Shown here piece after piece: positions 26,795 to 35,358 of a DNA stretch of 64,000 nt. The notes beneath the pieces are model-generated. The model made no database searches and was not told the DNA's origin. It saw only the letters and a program-made list of their open reading frames with translations. The translations under genes were made by a program, and so were the position numbers. Position 1 is the first letter of the stretch. Each line of letters opens with the position of its first letter. Origin of the DNA: Candidatus Parachristensenella avicola (GTDB lineage: Bacteria > Bacillota > Clostridia > Christensenellales > UMGS416); contig CAJFUN010000031.1 of assembly GCA_904420205.1 (NCBI GenBank), positions 1 through 64,000 on the forward strand, read 5' to 3'.

Positions 26795-28030
26795 ATGCAA
26801 GACACCGTCATTACAAACGCCGTCGTTGTCCTCCGGGACCGGGTGCTGGAAAACGCCTCCGTATACATTCGCAATCAGCTGATCCAGGAGGTTTCCCAGC
26901 AGCCGGGATTCGCCGCCCGGTATGCGGGCGCGCGCCTGGTGGATGCCGCCGGCGCTTACCTGATGCCAGGGTTTATCGATATCCATTCCGATAACATTGA
27001 AACGGTGATCCAGCCCCGGCCCCAAAGTATGATCGACTTTGAATTAGCCATGCGTGAGCAGGAAAAGCAGCTGGTTGCCCAGGGGATTACCACCATGTAC
27101 CATTCCCTTACCATCATGGACGTAGGCCGCGGTGGCGGAGAAAACGCCGTCCGGCGCAATCAGCTGCGCAGTCCCGATAACCTAAAGCGGCTGATCGGGC
27201 TAATCCGGACCTTTCACGAAGGCGACCATATTATCCGCCACCGATTCCACTGCCGCTATGAGATCACCAATACGGATGGGTATCCCATGCTGCTGGATTT
27301 TATCCGCCACCGGGATATGCAGCTGCTCTCTTTTATGGACCATACTCCGGGTCAAGGGCAATACCGGGATCTAGAATTTTTCAAGCACCATGTGATGCTG
27401 GGCCAGCAAAGCGACGCTGAAAAGGAAGCGATCCTGGCCGAGCGTATGGGCCGGACCAAGCTCACCGCCGAGCAGCTCTCAGCCGCCGCCGACATGGCGT
27501 TTGAGGCCGGCATTCCCATCGCCTCCCATGACGACGACAGCCCGGCTAAGCTGGACTATGTAACCCAATCCCTGCACGCCCGAATCTGCGAGTTCCCGGT
27601 GGAGCTATCGGTAGCCCGGCGCGCCCGGCAGCTGGGGATGCAGGTGGTCGTTGGGGCTACCAATGTGCTGATGGGCCGTTCCCACTCGAATAATCTCTCG
27701 GCCCTGGAGGCGGTGCAGGCTGGCTGCGCCGATATCCTGGTGTCCGATTATTTTCCCGCCGCGATCCTTCACGCCGTGTTTCAGCTAAAGGAGCGGGGGC
27801 TGCTGACCCTGCCCGAGGCGGTCAATATGGCGACCTACAACCCGGCCCGGGCCGTCATGGTCGAAGACCGGCTAGGCTCCATCGAGCCCGGCAAGTGCGC
27901 CGACCTTCTTCTCGTCAGCAAAAAGGGACCTATCCCCGTCATTCTTTCCGCCTTTATCAATGGAGAAGAGGTCGCCACGCTGCATTACCGGAACGATTTT
28001 ATTGGCGATAACGGGGTGCGCTATGATTGA
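26795..28030 (+). CDS. phnM: RPnTP diphosphatase PhnM
   Basis: A 411-residue amidohydrolase-fold enzyme hydrolysing alpha-D-ribose 1-phosphonate 5-triphosphate to the 5-phosphate plus pyrophosphate, the substrate for PhnJ. Motifs: LMPGFIDIHSDNIE (metal ligands), MREQEKQLVAQGITTMYHSL, GIPIASHDDDSPAK, GKCADLLLV. AGGAGG upstream of ATG. Confidence 0.96.
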   Translation: MQDTVITNAVVVLRDRVLENASVYIRNQLIQEVSQQPGFAARYAGARLVDAAGAYLMPGFIDIHSDNIETVIQPRPQSMIDFELAMREQEKQLVAQGITTMYHSLTIMDVGRGGGENAVRRNQLRSPDNLKRLIGLIRTFHEGDHIIRHRFHCRYEITNTDGYPMLLDFIRHRDMQLLSFMDHTPGQGQYRDLEFFKHHVMLGQQSDAEKEAILAERMGRTKLTAEQLSAAADMAFEAGIPIASHDDDSPAKLDYVTQSLHARICEFPVELSVARRARQLGMQVVVGATNVLMGRSHSNNLSALEAVQAGCADILVSDYFPAAILHAVFQLKERGLLTLPEAVNMATYNPARAVMVEDRLGSIEPGKCADLLLVSKKGPIPVILSAFINGEEVATLHYRNDFIGDNGVRYD

Positions 28031-28826
28031 GTCCCCAGGAGCTATGGCCGCTTTTGCCCGCAGCTTGGTGGCGGAATGCGGACAAAAGCTTCAAAAGATG
28101 CGGCAAAACGAAACCTTTCAAGTGCGCCAAAAGGCCGGCCACAGCGATATCGTCACCGACCATGACCTATGGGTGCAGCAATACCTCAGCCACCGCATCT
28201 CGAGGGCCTACCCGACCCATAGCATACTGGGCGAAGAGGGCGGCGGTTTTCAGGGGCATTCGGACTACGCTTGGGTGATTGATCCCATCGACGGCACGAC
28301 CAACTACCTGCATTACGGCCGAGGATACGCCATCTCCGTGGCCCTTATGCGGCAGGGCACGCCCGTCTATGGCCTGGTGCTGGATGTGGCCTCGGGCACG
28401 CTCCACGAAGGCAGTCCCAGCCCCTCCGTGTCCGCCGGGGCTGAAGCCCCGGAAGATGGGATTCTGCACATGGGGTATAAAACCATGCAGCGCTTTGCCG
28501 AAATGGGCGCCGATCCCTATGCCCTGGCCGCGCGGTTCCAAGGCGTGCGGTATATGGGCTGCGCTTCGCTGGAGCTATGCGCAATCGCCCAGGAGCGCTG
28601 CGGCTTTTATGTCAGCACCCATCTCAAGCTGTGGGATTTTGCCGCGGCGGCCTCCATCCTGTCCAGCCAGGGCTGCCGTTTGGCTGCCGCCCAGATCAAA
28701 GACGGCCAATATTTCGTCTGCGCCTTCCGCTCCCCCGCCTTGTATCGCCAATGTGAGCCCTACTTTCCTCCGCTGGCGCGCCAAGCCCTCAACCAAACAG
28801 GAGGTCCTTTTCATGCTACAGATTGA
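28023..28826 (+). CDS. Inositol monophosphatase family protein embedded in phn operon
   Basis: A 267-residue Mg-dependent phosphatase of the IMPase/SuhB/HisN fold. Metal-site motifs are complete: GEEGGG (Glu71/72), DPIDGTTN (Asp87, Asp90) and KLWDFAAAASILSSQG. The ATG at 28023 overlaps the phnM stop, and the gene is followed by overlapping phnL, so it is an integral part of the phosphonate operon. IMPase-like enzymes are not part of the E. coli phn set. It may dephosphorylate a ribose phosphate product or a phosphate-ester by-product; this is inference. Confidence 0.85.
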   Translation: MIESPGAMAAFARSLVAECGQKLQKMRQNETFQVRQKAGHSDIVTDHDLWVQQYLSHRISRAYPTHSILGEEGGGFQGHSDYAWVIDPIDGTTNYLHYGRGYAISVALMRQGTPVYGLVLDVASGTLHEGSPSPSVSAGAEAPEDGILHMGYKTMQRFAEMGADPYALAARFQGVRYMGCASLELCAIAQERCGFYVSTHLKLWDFAAAASILSSQGCRLAAAQIKDGQYFVCAFRSPALYRQCEPYFPPLARQALNQTGGPFHATD

Positions 28827-29553
28827 TAATCTTTCCAAGAAATTTATTATGCATATTCGCAGCGACGCCCAGATCCAGGGCTTTGACAGCATCAGCTTCC
28901 AGGCCCATGCCGGCGAGCTGGTGGCGATCACCGGGCCCAGCGGCTCCGGCAAGTCCTCTTTGCTTAAATGCATCTACCGCACCTATACGCCCACCGGTGG
29001 GCACGCCTACTACTGCTGCCAAGATGGAACTACGGTGGACTTGGCGGTGGCCGAGCCTTGGGAAATTATTGGCTTGCGCAGCCGGGAAATCGGTTATGTA
29101 TCCCAATTTTTCAGCGTGATCCCCAGAGTATCGGCCATCGATATTCTCACGCAGACCCAGACGGCCCGAGGCGTTCCCGCGCGCACCGCGCGGGAACGGG
29201 CCGCCGATTACCTGGAAAAGGTGGGCATTGCTCCACAGCTGTGGGACATGTATCCCGCAACCTTCAGCGGCGGAGAAAAGCAGCGCCTGAACATCGCCAA
29301 CGCGCTGATCACCAAACCCCGCCTGCTCCTGCTGGATGAGCCCACCGCCTCCTTGGACCCCCGCAGCAAGGAATGGGTCATGCGTATGATCCTGGATCTG
29401 AAAAAGGAGGGCGCTGCCATGGTAGGCGTGTTCCATGATGAAATCGCCATCCAGACGCTGGCCGACTGGCGCTATGAAATGCGCGAGCGCAAGATGGTAC
29501 CCATCGATTACCGTATGGAATATGCGGCCGAAGAGCTCGCGGCCTACGCCTAG
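28813..29553 (+). CDS. phnL: C-P lyase ABC-type subunit PhnL
   Basis: A 246-residue ABC ATPase subunit needed with PhnGHI for nucleophilic transfer of phosphonate to ATP ribose. Walker A GPSGSGKSS, signature FSGGEKQR, Walker B LLLLDEPTASLDP, and the PhnL-type GVFHDE H-loop. ATG 28813 has AGGAGG 8 nt upstream and lies inside the end of the IMPase-like gene. phnL lies after phnM here rather than directly after phnK. Confidence 0.95.
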   Translation: MLQIDNLSKKFIMHIRSDAQIQGFDSISFQAHAGELVAITGPSGSGKSSLLKCIYRTYTPTGGHAYYCCQDGTTVDLAVAEPWEIIGLRSREIGYVSQFFSVIPRVSAIDILTQTQTARGVPARTARERAADYLEKVGIAPQLWDMYPATFSGGEKQRLNIANALITKPRLLLLDEPTASLDPRSKEWVMRMILDLKKEGAAMVGVFHDEIAIQTLADWRYEMRERKMVPIDYRMEYAAEELAAYA

Positions 29554-29568
29554 GGCGGGGGGATCGTC

Positions 29569-30384
29569 ATGTATGACCTTCATGTCCACTCCCACTGGTC
29601 CGACGGCGAATACGCTCCCCTGGATCTGGTGCGCCAGGCCCGGCAAGCCGGGCTCTCCGGTTTGGCGCTGGCCGACCACGATACGCTCCAGGGCCTGCCC
29701 GAACTGGAAGCGGCGGGCCGCGCCTGCGGCCTATCCGTCTTTGGATCCGTGGAAATCAGCTGCGCGCAGGCCGACGGGCGCCCACTTCACCTGCTGGCCT
29801 ATCAGCTCCCTGAGTCGGGCCGGACGGCGGTGGAAAACTTCTGCCGCCCGATCCGCCAGGCCCGCAACGAGGCCATAGCCCGAAGCGTCGCGCAGCTGGC
29901 CCAGGCTGGATATCCGGTATCGATGGAGGCGGTGCGCCGTTTTGCCGGGCCTGGCGGCGATCTGTGCAAACAATACATTATGCAAGCGCTGATCGATTCC
30001 GGCTGCGGCGACAGCCTTTATGGGGCGCTTTACCGCCGGCTGTTCAAGCGTGGGCCCAAGGGCGAGCCCCCCGTCGCCCCCCTGCTTTTTCCCGCAGCCG
30101 ATCCGATCGAGGCGGTCCGCTGCATCACGTCTGCCGGCGGCAAGGCGGTGCTGGCCCATCCCGCTCAATACGACAGTTTTGATGCGCTTCCCGCCTTGAT
30201 CCGAGCCGGTCTCTGGGGCATTGAAGCCTATCATCCCAAACACCGTCCTGAGGATGTGGAGCGCAGCCTTCAACTGGCTTACGCTTATGGTCTGGGCATT
30301 ACTGGAGGCTCGGATTTCCACGGCCGGTTCGGCGAAGGTGAAACGCTGGGCGCCTGCGGGGTGATGGATAACCCCTTTGCCTAG
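29569..30384 (+). CDS. phnPP: PHP-family phosphoesterase, probable PhnPP (cyclic ribose phosphate hydrolase)
   Basis: A 271-residue PHP-domain metallophosphoesterase: MYDLHVHSHWSDGEYAPLDLV, LALADHDTLQGLPEL, AVLAHPAQYD, GITGGSDFHGR. A PHP protein in the Eggerthella lenta phn operon was shown to hydrolyse 5-phosphoribosyl 1,2-cyclic phosphate by successive cleavage of both ester bonds, giving ribose 5-phosphate and phosphate. This gene, last in the operon and with no phnP or phnN present, is the natural counterpart. GGGGGG precedes the ATG. Confidence 0.85.
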   Translation: MYDLHVHSHWSDGEYAPLDLVRQARQAGLSGLALADHDTLQGLPELEAAGRACGLSVFGSVEISCAQADGRPLHLLAYQLPESGRTAVENFCRPIRQARNEAIARSVAQLAQAGYPVSMEAVRRFAGPGGDLCKQYIMQALIDSGCGDSLYGALYRRLFKRGPKGEPPVAPLLFPAADPIEAVRCITSAGGKAVLAHPAQYDSFDALPALIRAGLWGIEAYHPKHRPEDVERSLQLAYAYGLGITGGSDFHGRFGEGETLGACGVMDNPFA

Positions 30385-30403
30385 CAATTCATGCTTCATG
30401 CAA

Positions 30404-30437
30404 AGGCCGCGACGCTTTTCGCGTCGCGGCCTGTTTT
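30404..30437 (+). terminator. Intrinsic terminator of the phn operon
   Basis: AGGCCGCGACGC stem, 5-nt loop, complement, then TGTTTT. Ends the run of 13 genes. Confidence 0.85.
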
Positions 30438-30462
30438 AAATTCGAGCCCTATGAGAGCGTGC

Positions 30463-31842
30463 TTATACGGTCAATACGCTTTCACAGCAACGATAGTCGG
30501 TATCAATGTTATGAGCGATCACACGCGCCCGTAGGCTGCGGGTGCCGCACATGGATTGCGGCTCGCCGCCAGATACATCCAGATCATCAGGCAGGACGAA
30601 TCGGATGCATTTGACCAACATATCGCGGCAGGTGGGATAGCTATGCGCGGGCAGGGTCATGGTCTTCATACCGCGCTGATGCTCCAGCCCGTTCTCGTCA
30701 ACCTCGGTCAGGATAACCGCCAGCGCGACGCGCTTGCCGGGGCATACGTTCTTCACCGTCACATCCATCTCTACGATGCGGCCCGTTGATTCCAGATAGG
30801 TGTCGCCCAGATCCGCTTCAACCAGGTCTTGGCATCCTTCGGCGTCCACGGAAGTCGGGATAGGGCAGGGCTCGGGATGCACCACCACGTCGCACTCGAC
30901 CGAAACGGTGGGATCCGGGAAAATAACCTGGTTGCCCTCAGCATCGGAATAGTCGATGGACTCATTGACCTTTTTCGTGCCAGACGTTTGGGCCATGTGG
31001 CGGATAAAGAACTCCAGCACTGCGCTTTCGCTGCCCGTCACGCCCAGCTCAGGGATGGTCCATTTCAGTGTGGTAGCGTTCACCATCATGGCGCTGCCGT
31101 AATTGGGCGAGAGCACGCTTGTGATGGCGAAGTCCGAGTTTATTATCTCATCGATCACGATGTCGGTGGCGCCGGTCTTGGAGATATTGGCCGCCAGCTC
31201 GGCAAACAGCGCCTCCAGTTCAGCCTCGTCAGGTGTAACGGCCACATGCGCCGCGCTGGGAGCCGTAGCCCACTCATTGAGCGTGTTGACATCCACGCCG
31301 TCCGATCCAATAAGGCCGATGCAGTAAATGATAATCCCCTGGCTGCGAGCCTGGGCGGCTACCGGCGCAGGCGGCGCGCCGGCCGTAGTGTTTCCATCGG
31401 TGAACATGACGATCACCTTTTGGTTGCTGGAAGCGGGATCAAAGAGCTGGATTGCCTTGGTAAAGGCGTCCGCATGGTTGGTGCTGCCAACGGCAACCAG
31501 CGAATCCACCGCATTTTTCAGCGTATCCACAGAGGTGATCAGCTGCGTATCAGCCGTAGCCGTGCTGGAAAAGCTCACAATGCCGATGTGGCTGCCCGAG
31601 CCAATCTGTCCGTTCGTACCGCCGGTGGACTGAGCGATAATATCGATGAAGGTTTTCGCGCCGGTCTTCATATTGGCTAAGGGGCTGCCGGTCATGCTGC
31701 CGGAGCGGTCCAGTACCAGGGCGATATCCGTGGGATTGGTAATAATATCCGGCGCTGCCGTCAGAGCCAGCGTCACGCGCAGGGACCCGTCGCAGTCAAT
31801 CCGGTTTTGATCGATAATTTTGTTTGAATTCGTGATACCCAT
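30463..31842 (-). CDS. von Willebrand factor A domain protein
   Basis: A 459-residue protein without signal peptide. The VWA domain (~35-225) has an intact MIDAS: DRSGSM (Asp45, Ser47, Ser49), a Thr/Ser in the NHADAF loop and MFTDGNTT. The second half is a beta-rich region with a DUF11-like stretch (~225-310) and a Cys-containing C-terminal domain. GAGGAGG precedes the ATG. Transcribed alone, convergent to the phn operon. The lack of a secretion signal suggests either cytosolic use or an unusual export route. Function unknown. Confidence 0.8.
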   Translation of the reverse strand: MGITNSNKIIDQNRIDCDGSLRVTLALTAAPDIITNPTDIALVLDRSGSMTGSPLANMKTGAKTFIDIIAQSTGGTNGQIGSGSHIGIVSFSSTATADTQLITSVDTLKNAVDSLVAVGSTNHADAFTKAIQLFDPASSNQKVIVMFTDGNTTAGAPPAPVAAQARSQGIIIYCIGLIGSDGVDVNTLNEWATAPSAAHVAVTPDEAELEALFAELAANISKTGATDIVIDEIINSDFAITSVLSPNYGSAMMVNATTLKWTIPELGVTGSESAVLEFFIRHMAQTSGTKKVNESIDYSDAEGNQVIFPDPTVSVECDVVVHPEPCPIPTSVDAEGCQDLVEADLGDTYLESTGRIVEMDVTVKNVCPGKRVALAVILTEVDENGLEHQRGMKTMTLPAHSYPTCRDMLVKCIRFVLPDDLDVSGGEPQSMCGTRSLRARVIAHNIDTDYRCCESVLTV

Positions 31843-31912
31843 TGGGTTTCCTCCTCAGGACTGACCCCGCTATACCCTATGTCCACCATCGCAGCGGCGT
31901 GCTCAGATGAAT

Positions 31913-31950
31913 AAAAAAAGCAGGTTGGATCTTCCGTGCTCCAACCTGCC
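31913..31950 (-). terminator. Intrinsic terminator after DUF4097 gene
   Basis: GCAGGTTGGA / TCCAACCTGC stem followed by TTTTTTT on the minus strand. Confidence 0.88.
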
Positions 31951-31963
31951 GAGGTTCGCCGGT

Positions 31964-32971
31964 TCAGGATAAGAAGTTCGCCTCTATATCGCCGGCCGAG
32001 ACGCGCGCCTGGATGCCATAGGGCGCTTGGGCGTCCTGCCCGCCTTGATCCGCTCCGCCGTTTACGCGCGCCTCGCCCATGTCGCAGGAAAGATCCAGAT
32101 GGTACTGGTCCCTGGGCAGAGACGAACGAATCGTCAGATCGCCCATATCCAGGGCAAAGCTGTTATTGCCGGTCAGCTTGCCCTCCACTACACAGCTGCC
32201 GCAATCCCCTTGATAGGTCACATTGCCAATTTCCCCGCCTGTGAAGGTAAAATCGCCCAAATTCAGCGTAAGATGGGACTGGCCAATCGTACCGTTCGCC
32301 GTCAGGCTGCCACAGGCAAGCGTCCCTGTCAGGCTGTCCAGGCTGCAGTCTTTCATCTGCACATCCCCTAAGCTTACATTCATTTGTAGCATCTCCGCCT
32401 GGGCCGCTAAGGTGAGGTCTCCGCAGGAGAGGGTGAAAGACAGCGCATTGGCTCGTCCTTTGTATACGACATTCCCCTGGGCCGAGGTTATTGCAAGCGA
32501 TTCAGCATCCACGCCGGTAAGGGTAGCATCGCCGCAGGCAAGGGAAAGATCCACCGTCCCCAGCGGCCTGGAGGCGTCATAGTAGACCCGAATATAGGGA
32601 TCCTGGCCGGATGGAAAAAATCCCAGGTTGATCCGGAATCCGCTTCGCCCCTGTTGGCTTAAGATAAGCCTTTCCCCCTGGTGCTGAGCGCTGGGAATCG
32701 CTGCCTCTTCCTCTACCCGATATGCCACGGCATAGTGATCGGAGGGAATCAGCTCGATATCGGCCGTATTCGCGGTCAAAGTTAGATCCGTAAAGGGTCC
32801 AATCTCCAGCTCACCTTCCACAGCTGTCCGGCTGCCGGCTACCTGGATTCCCTCCGGACCGAAATCCAGATAAGGGCTTGCGCCCAACGCCATGCCCGTT
32901 CCCGCTAAGACCAAGCCCAGCAAAGTTACGCCCAGCAGCGTCCATAGTGCGATTTTCTTTCCGTGTTTCAT
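31964..32971 (-). CDS. DUF4097 family beta-strand-repeat protein
   Basis: A 335-residue protein with one N-terminal helix (~8-30) and a long right-handed beta structure of repeated short motifs (LSLACGDATLTG, FTLSCGDLTLAA, LNLGDFTFTGG, LDMGDLTIRS), a putative adhesin/envelope-stress type domain. Third gene of the PadR-DUF1700-DUF4097 cassette; its ATG overlaps the DUF1700 stop by 4 nt. Exact role unknown. Confidence 0.85.
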   Translation of the reverse strand: MKHGKKIALWTLLGVTLLGLVLAGTGMALGASPYLDFGPEGIQVAGSRTAVEGELEIGPFTDLTLTANTADIELIPSDHYAVAYRVEEEAAIPSAQHQGERLILSQQGRSGFRINLGFFPSGQDPYIRVYYDASRPLGTVDLSLACGDATLTGVDAESLAITSAQGNVVYKGRANALSFTLSCGDLTLAAQAEMLQMNVSLGDVQMKDCSLDSLTGTLACGSLTANGTIGQSHLTLNLGDFTFTGGEIGNVTYQGDCGSCVVEGKLTGNNSFALDMGDLTIRSSLPRDQYHLDLSCDMGEARVNGGADQGGQDAQAPYGIQARVSAGDIEANFLS

Positions 32972-33549
32972 CGCCGTTTCCTCCTCATGGCGTCCGTCAT
33001 ATGGATCAGGCCCCGGACACTGGCCTGCGATAAGGCCACGCTACCCATAAGCCCAAGGCCGCCCAGGCCCGCCAAAACGAGCCCCGCTCCAGCGCAGAAC
33101 AAGCCGGTGGGCCCATGAACCGGGGCCACGACCACGCCGGCTACCAGCACGGCGACCCCCGCCAAGGCCACAGCGAAAAAGGCGGCAAAAAGGCTAATTA
33201 TCACGGCCAGAACAACCAACACCAAGGCCAAAATCACACAAAAAGCCGCTGCCGCCAAGGGGAGGCCAATGGGTGCGGCCAGCAGCGCTAGAAGCACCGT
33301 CCATAGCGTTTTCAGTCCATGCCCGGGTTTCTCCTTCGGCTGATCCTCCACCGATTTGACTGCCCAATCTGCCTTAAGCTGAGCCGCGATCTGAGCGGGC
33401 GCCCCTAAGCGCTCTACCGCCTCCGGTTCCTGGTCGGGGCCTGCATCGGCAAAGTACTCCTCATAATACCCAACGCAACGATCGATTTCCTCCTGGGGCA
33501 GCCCCCGGAGCTGACGGCGTAACTCATCCAGGTATTGGGCGCTGTTCAT
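32968..33549 (-). CDS. DUF1700 (HAAS) membrane protein
   Basis: A 193-residue protein. The N-terminal HAAS domain (~1-65, MNSAQYLDELRRQLRGLPQEEIDRCVGYYEEYFADAG) is followed by a linker and several membrane helices (~80-180). GAGGAGG sits 6 nt before the ATG at 33549. It overlaps padR by 26 nt and the DUF4097 gene by 4 nt. HAAS proteins regularly pair with PadR regulators and are thought to sense or transmit membrane signals. Confidence 0.85.
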   Translation of the reverse strand: MNSAQYLDELRRQLRGLPQEEIDRCVGYYEEYFADAGPDQEPEAVERLGAPAQIAAQLKADWAVKSVEDQPKEKPGHGLKTLWTVLLALLAAPIGLPLAAAAFCVILALVLVVLAVIISLFAAFFAVALAGVAVLVAGVVVAPVHGPTGLFCAGAGLVLAGLGGLGLMGSVALSQASVRGLIHMTDAMRRKRR

Positions 33550-33862
33550 GGCTTTCCTCCTCAAGCAAAACGTGATCAATCTGCCGGCTGAACTGAATCC
33601 ATTCCTGCCGAATCGCCTGGCACCGCTCCAGCCCCTTCGGCGTAATGCGGTAATACCGGCGGTTACGCCCCTGAAAGCTCTGGTCATAAGAGGATAGGCA
33701 TCCCTCCCGTTCCAGCCGCCGGAGCACTGGATAGAGCGTTGATTCGCTTAGTTCCATGGCCTGTCGGACCCGCTGGGTCAGCACATATCCATACGCGTCT
33801 CCTCGCGAGAGAGCCGCCAGCACGCAGCCCTCCAGCAGCGCCGCGCCCACCTGAAATCCCAT
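33524..33862 (-). CDS. PadR family transcriptional regulator
   Basis: A 112-residue winged-helix repressor: LLEGCVLAALSRGDAYGYVLTQRV...SESTLYPVLRRLEREGCL...RRYYRITPKGLE. The start at 33862 is 6 nt after AGGAGG; the ATG at 33868 directly abuts that site and is unlikely. A consensus promoter with a TTGGT-TCG-ACCAA dyad lies immediately upstream, suggesting autoregulation of the cassette. Confidence 0.9.
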   Translation of the reverse strand: MGFQVGAALLEGCVLAALSRGDAYGYVLTQRVRQAMELSESTLYPVLRRLEREGCLSSYDQSFQGRNRRYYRITPKGLERCQAIRQEWIQFSRQIDHVLLEEESHEQRPIPG

Positions 33863-33882
33863 GGGCATCCTCCTTCACCATT

Positions 33883-33925
33883 TTGGTTCGACCAATATTA
33901 TATTTTATATAATATGATATGTCAA
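33883..33925 (-). promoter_or_regulatory. padR promoter with candidate PadR operator
   Basis: Minus strand TTGACA (33925-33920), 17-nt AT-only-type spacer, TATAAT (33902-33897): a perfect sigma-A promoter. Directly downstream, at the expected start point, is TTGGTTCGACCAA (33883-33895), a 5-bp dyad with a 3-nt centre, well placed to be the autoregulatory operator. Confidence 0.75.
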
Positions 33926-33955
33926 TCAATATTGCATCTCCAAAAGAAATAACAA

Positions 33956-33981
33956 GCGCGCCGCAGCAAACTGCGGCGCGC
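33956..33981 (-). terminator. Strong GC hairpin, probable terminator
   Basis: GCGCGCCGCAG / CTGCGGCGCGC, perfect 11-bp stem with a CAAA loop. On the minus strand it is followed by a T-rich tract (CTTGTTATTTCTTTT), which would stop read-through from the upstream hydrolase operon before the padR promoter. Confidence 0.6.
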
Positions 33982-34454
33982 AGAAGGAAGCCGGATGGCG
34001 GGCCTGCGGCATCTCAACACGGCATTTGTGGAGTAGCACGGATCCGCCTTAAACGGCGATCATTTTATCGGGAAACGTTCAAGGCCCTGGGAAAGCCGGT
34101 ACCGATTATCTTTCCATAGGCGGCACATACGCCAACGGCCGATCCTCCATCCGGACGCAAGGGGCATATCAACCGGTCCGCTTGCGCACCTCCATGCAGC
34201 AAAGCGCAGCGGCTATATCGGCCCCAGCTCCGCACCGTATCAACACCTTGTGACCGCGCCCTCCCCACGGCCTGCACAGCACGCTTTTGAACCGGCCGAC
34301 CCGGCAAAGGAAGCCGCCGATAAAATGATCTCGAACGCTTGCGCTGCTCCGTCGTTAAGCCTATCGGCCCAGAAGCAGCCATGGAAAATGCGGATACAAC
34401 CGGCAGAGCGAGCTAAACAGGCCGGTGGCCTAAGCAGCAAAAATCCTATCGTGC
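33982..34454. other. Non-coding stretch, nothing recognised
   Basis: About 470 bp between the hydrolase operon end and the padR promoter. Frames on both strands are short, compositionally odd and without ribosome sites. A short AGGCC-acc-GGCCT hairpin followed on the minus strand by TGTTT lies near 34420. No RNA or protein family recognised. Confidence 0.4.
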
Positions 34455-35342
34455 TTATTGCAAGGCAATCGGCGATGACCAAGCGGTCCTCCCCTGCTCA
34501 TCTTCCGCTTCAACGCGGATATAGCTGGCATCTGCCGGTATCGGAAACTCCAGCGCTGTAATCCCCTCCCCGGTCCGCTGACAGCTCATCCAAGAGTCGG
34601 AAATCAACCGGACACAGGCAACGGGCGTAGTTTCAACATAGACAACGCTGTCATGGACTGCCACAGATAGCCATGGGCCCTGAGTGGCCAGAAACTTACC
34701 TTGCCGCAGCGCCTCCATCACATCCTGGTAACACAGGGAGGCTGCATTCAATAAGATATAACTTTTCAGTTGCTCGCCTTGATAATCGTGCGGATCATCG
34801 GTGGCAATCGCCGGCAATAGCTTGCCTCCGAATGCCAGCTCATCCAGCACCGGGCCTGAATAGGGGAGTGTAAAGTGAGGGGCCATACCCGTAAAAGTAT
34901 TGTATATTTCGATACCTGACAGTCCCTCAATGGGCAGGATATCTTCCGCCCGGTTGCGCAGCCAAGCAGGATGATTATAAAAGGCCAACCCGCCCGCTTT
35001 CAAGATCGCGTCTACGATCATTTGCCCGTCCCAACCGGCATTTTGTTCCACCTGTGGCGGCAGGGTGAATCCAATACCATTGATATCATAACGGATGTCC
35101 CGCTGCCGCTTATAATACTGTTCCCGGCGCACGGCGTCATACTCACAGCCTGCAAGCAGTAAAAAATCCGAGTCTTCCACCGTTTCAGAGGGGATCCAGT
35201 GATCGGTCACAGCCAGAAAATCATATCCTGCCTGCCGGTACATCTTCACTACCTCGTCAAAGGCAAGGGCACCGTCAGATAAGGTGCTATGAGCATGTAA
35301 GTTGCCCTTATACCATCGTCCTCCTTTTGGATCTATATACAT
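34455..35342 (-). CDS. PHP-domain CehA/McbA-type metallohydrolase (A)
   Basis: A 295-residue hydrolase. PHP metal motifs: YKGNLHAHSTLSDG (~12-25), FLAVTDHW, LLLAGCEYD, LAFYNHPAW, LPAIATDDPH. The C-terminal beta domain ends with GRTAWSSPIAL, the same ending seen in the second PHP protein of this operon, so the two are paralogues. No signal peptide. Last gene of a four-gene operon, 16 nt after the phosphoesterase. CehA/McbA relatives hydrolyse esters including carbamates; the substrate here is unknown. Confidence 0.8.
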   Translation of the reverse strand: MYIDPKGGRWYKGNLHAHSTLSDGALAFDEVVKMYRQAGYDFLAVTDHWIPSETVEDSDFLLLAGCEYDAVRREQYYKRQRDIRYDINGIGFTLPPQVEQNAGWDGQMIVDAILKAGGLAFYNHPAWLRNRAEDILPIEGLSGIEIYNTFTGMAPHFTLPYSGPVLDELAFGGKLLPAIATDDPHDYQGEQLKSYILLNAASLCYQDVMEALRQGKFLATQGPWLSVAVHDSVVYVETTPVACVRLISDSWMSCQRTGEGITALEFPIPADASYIRVEAEDEQGRTAWSSPIALQ

Positions 35343-35358
35343 AGGTCCCCCTCCTTCT

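Noticed and set aside
18627..30384. phnN, phnP or phnO genes in the phosphonate operon
   Set aside because: No ribose-bisphosphokinase, metallo-beta-lactamase or acetyltransferase motifs are present in the operon; the PHP and IMPase-like genes occupy that role instead.
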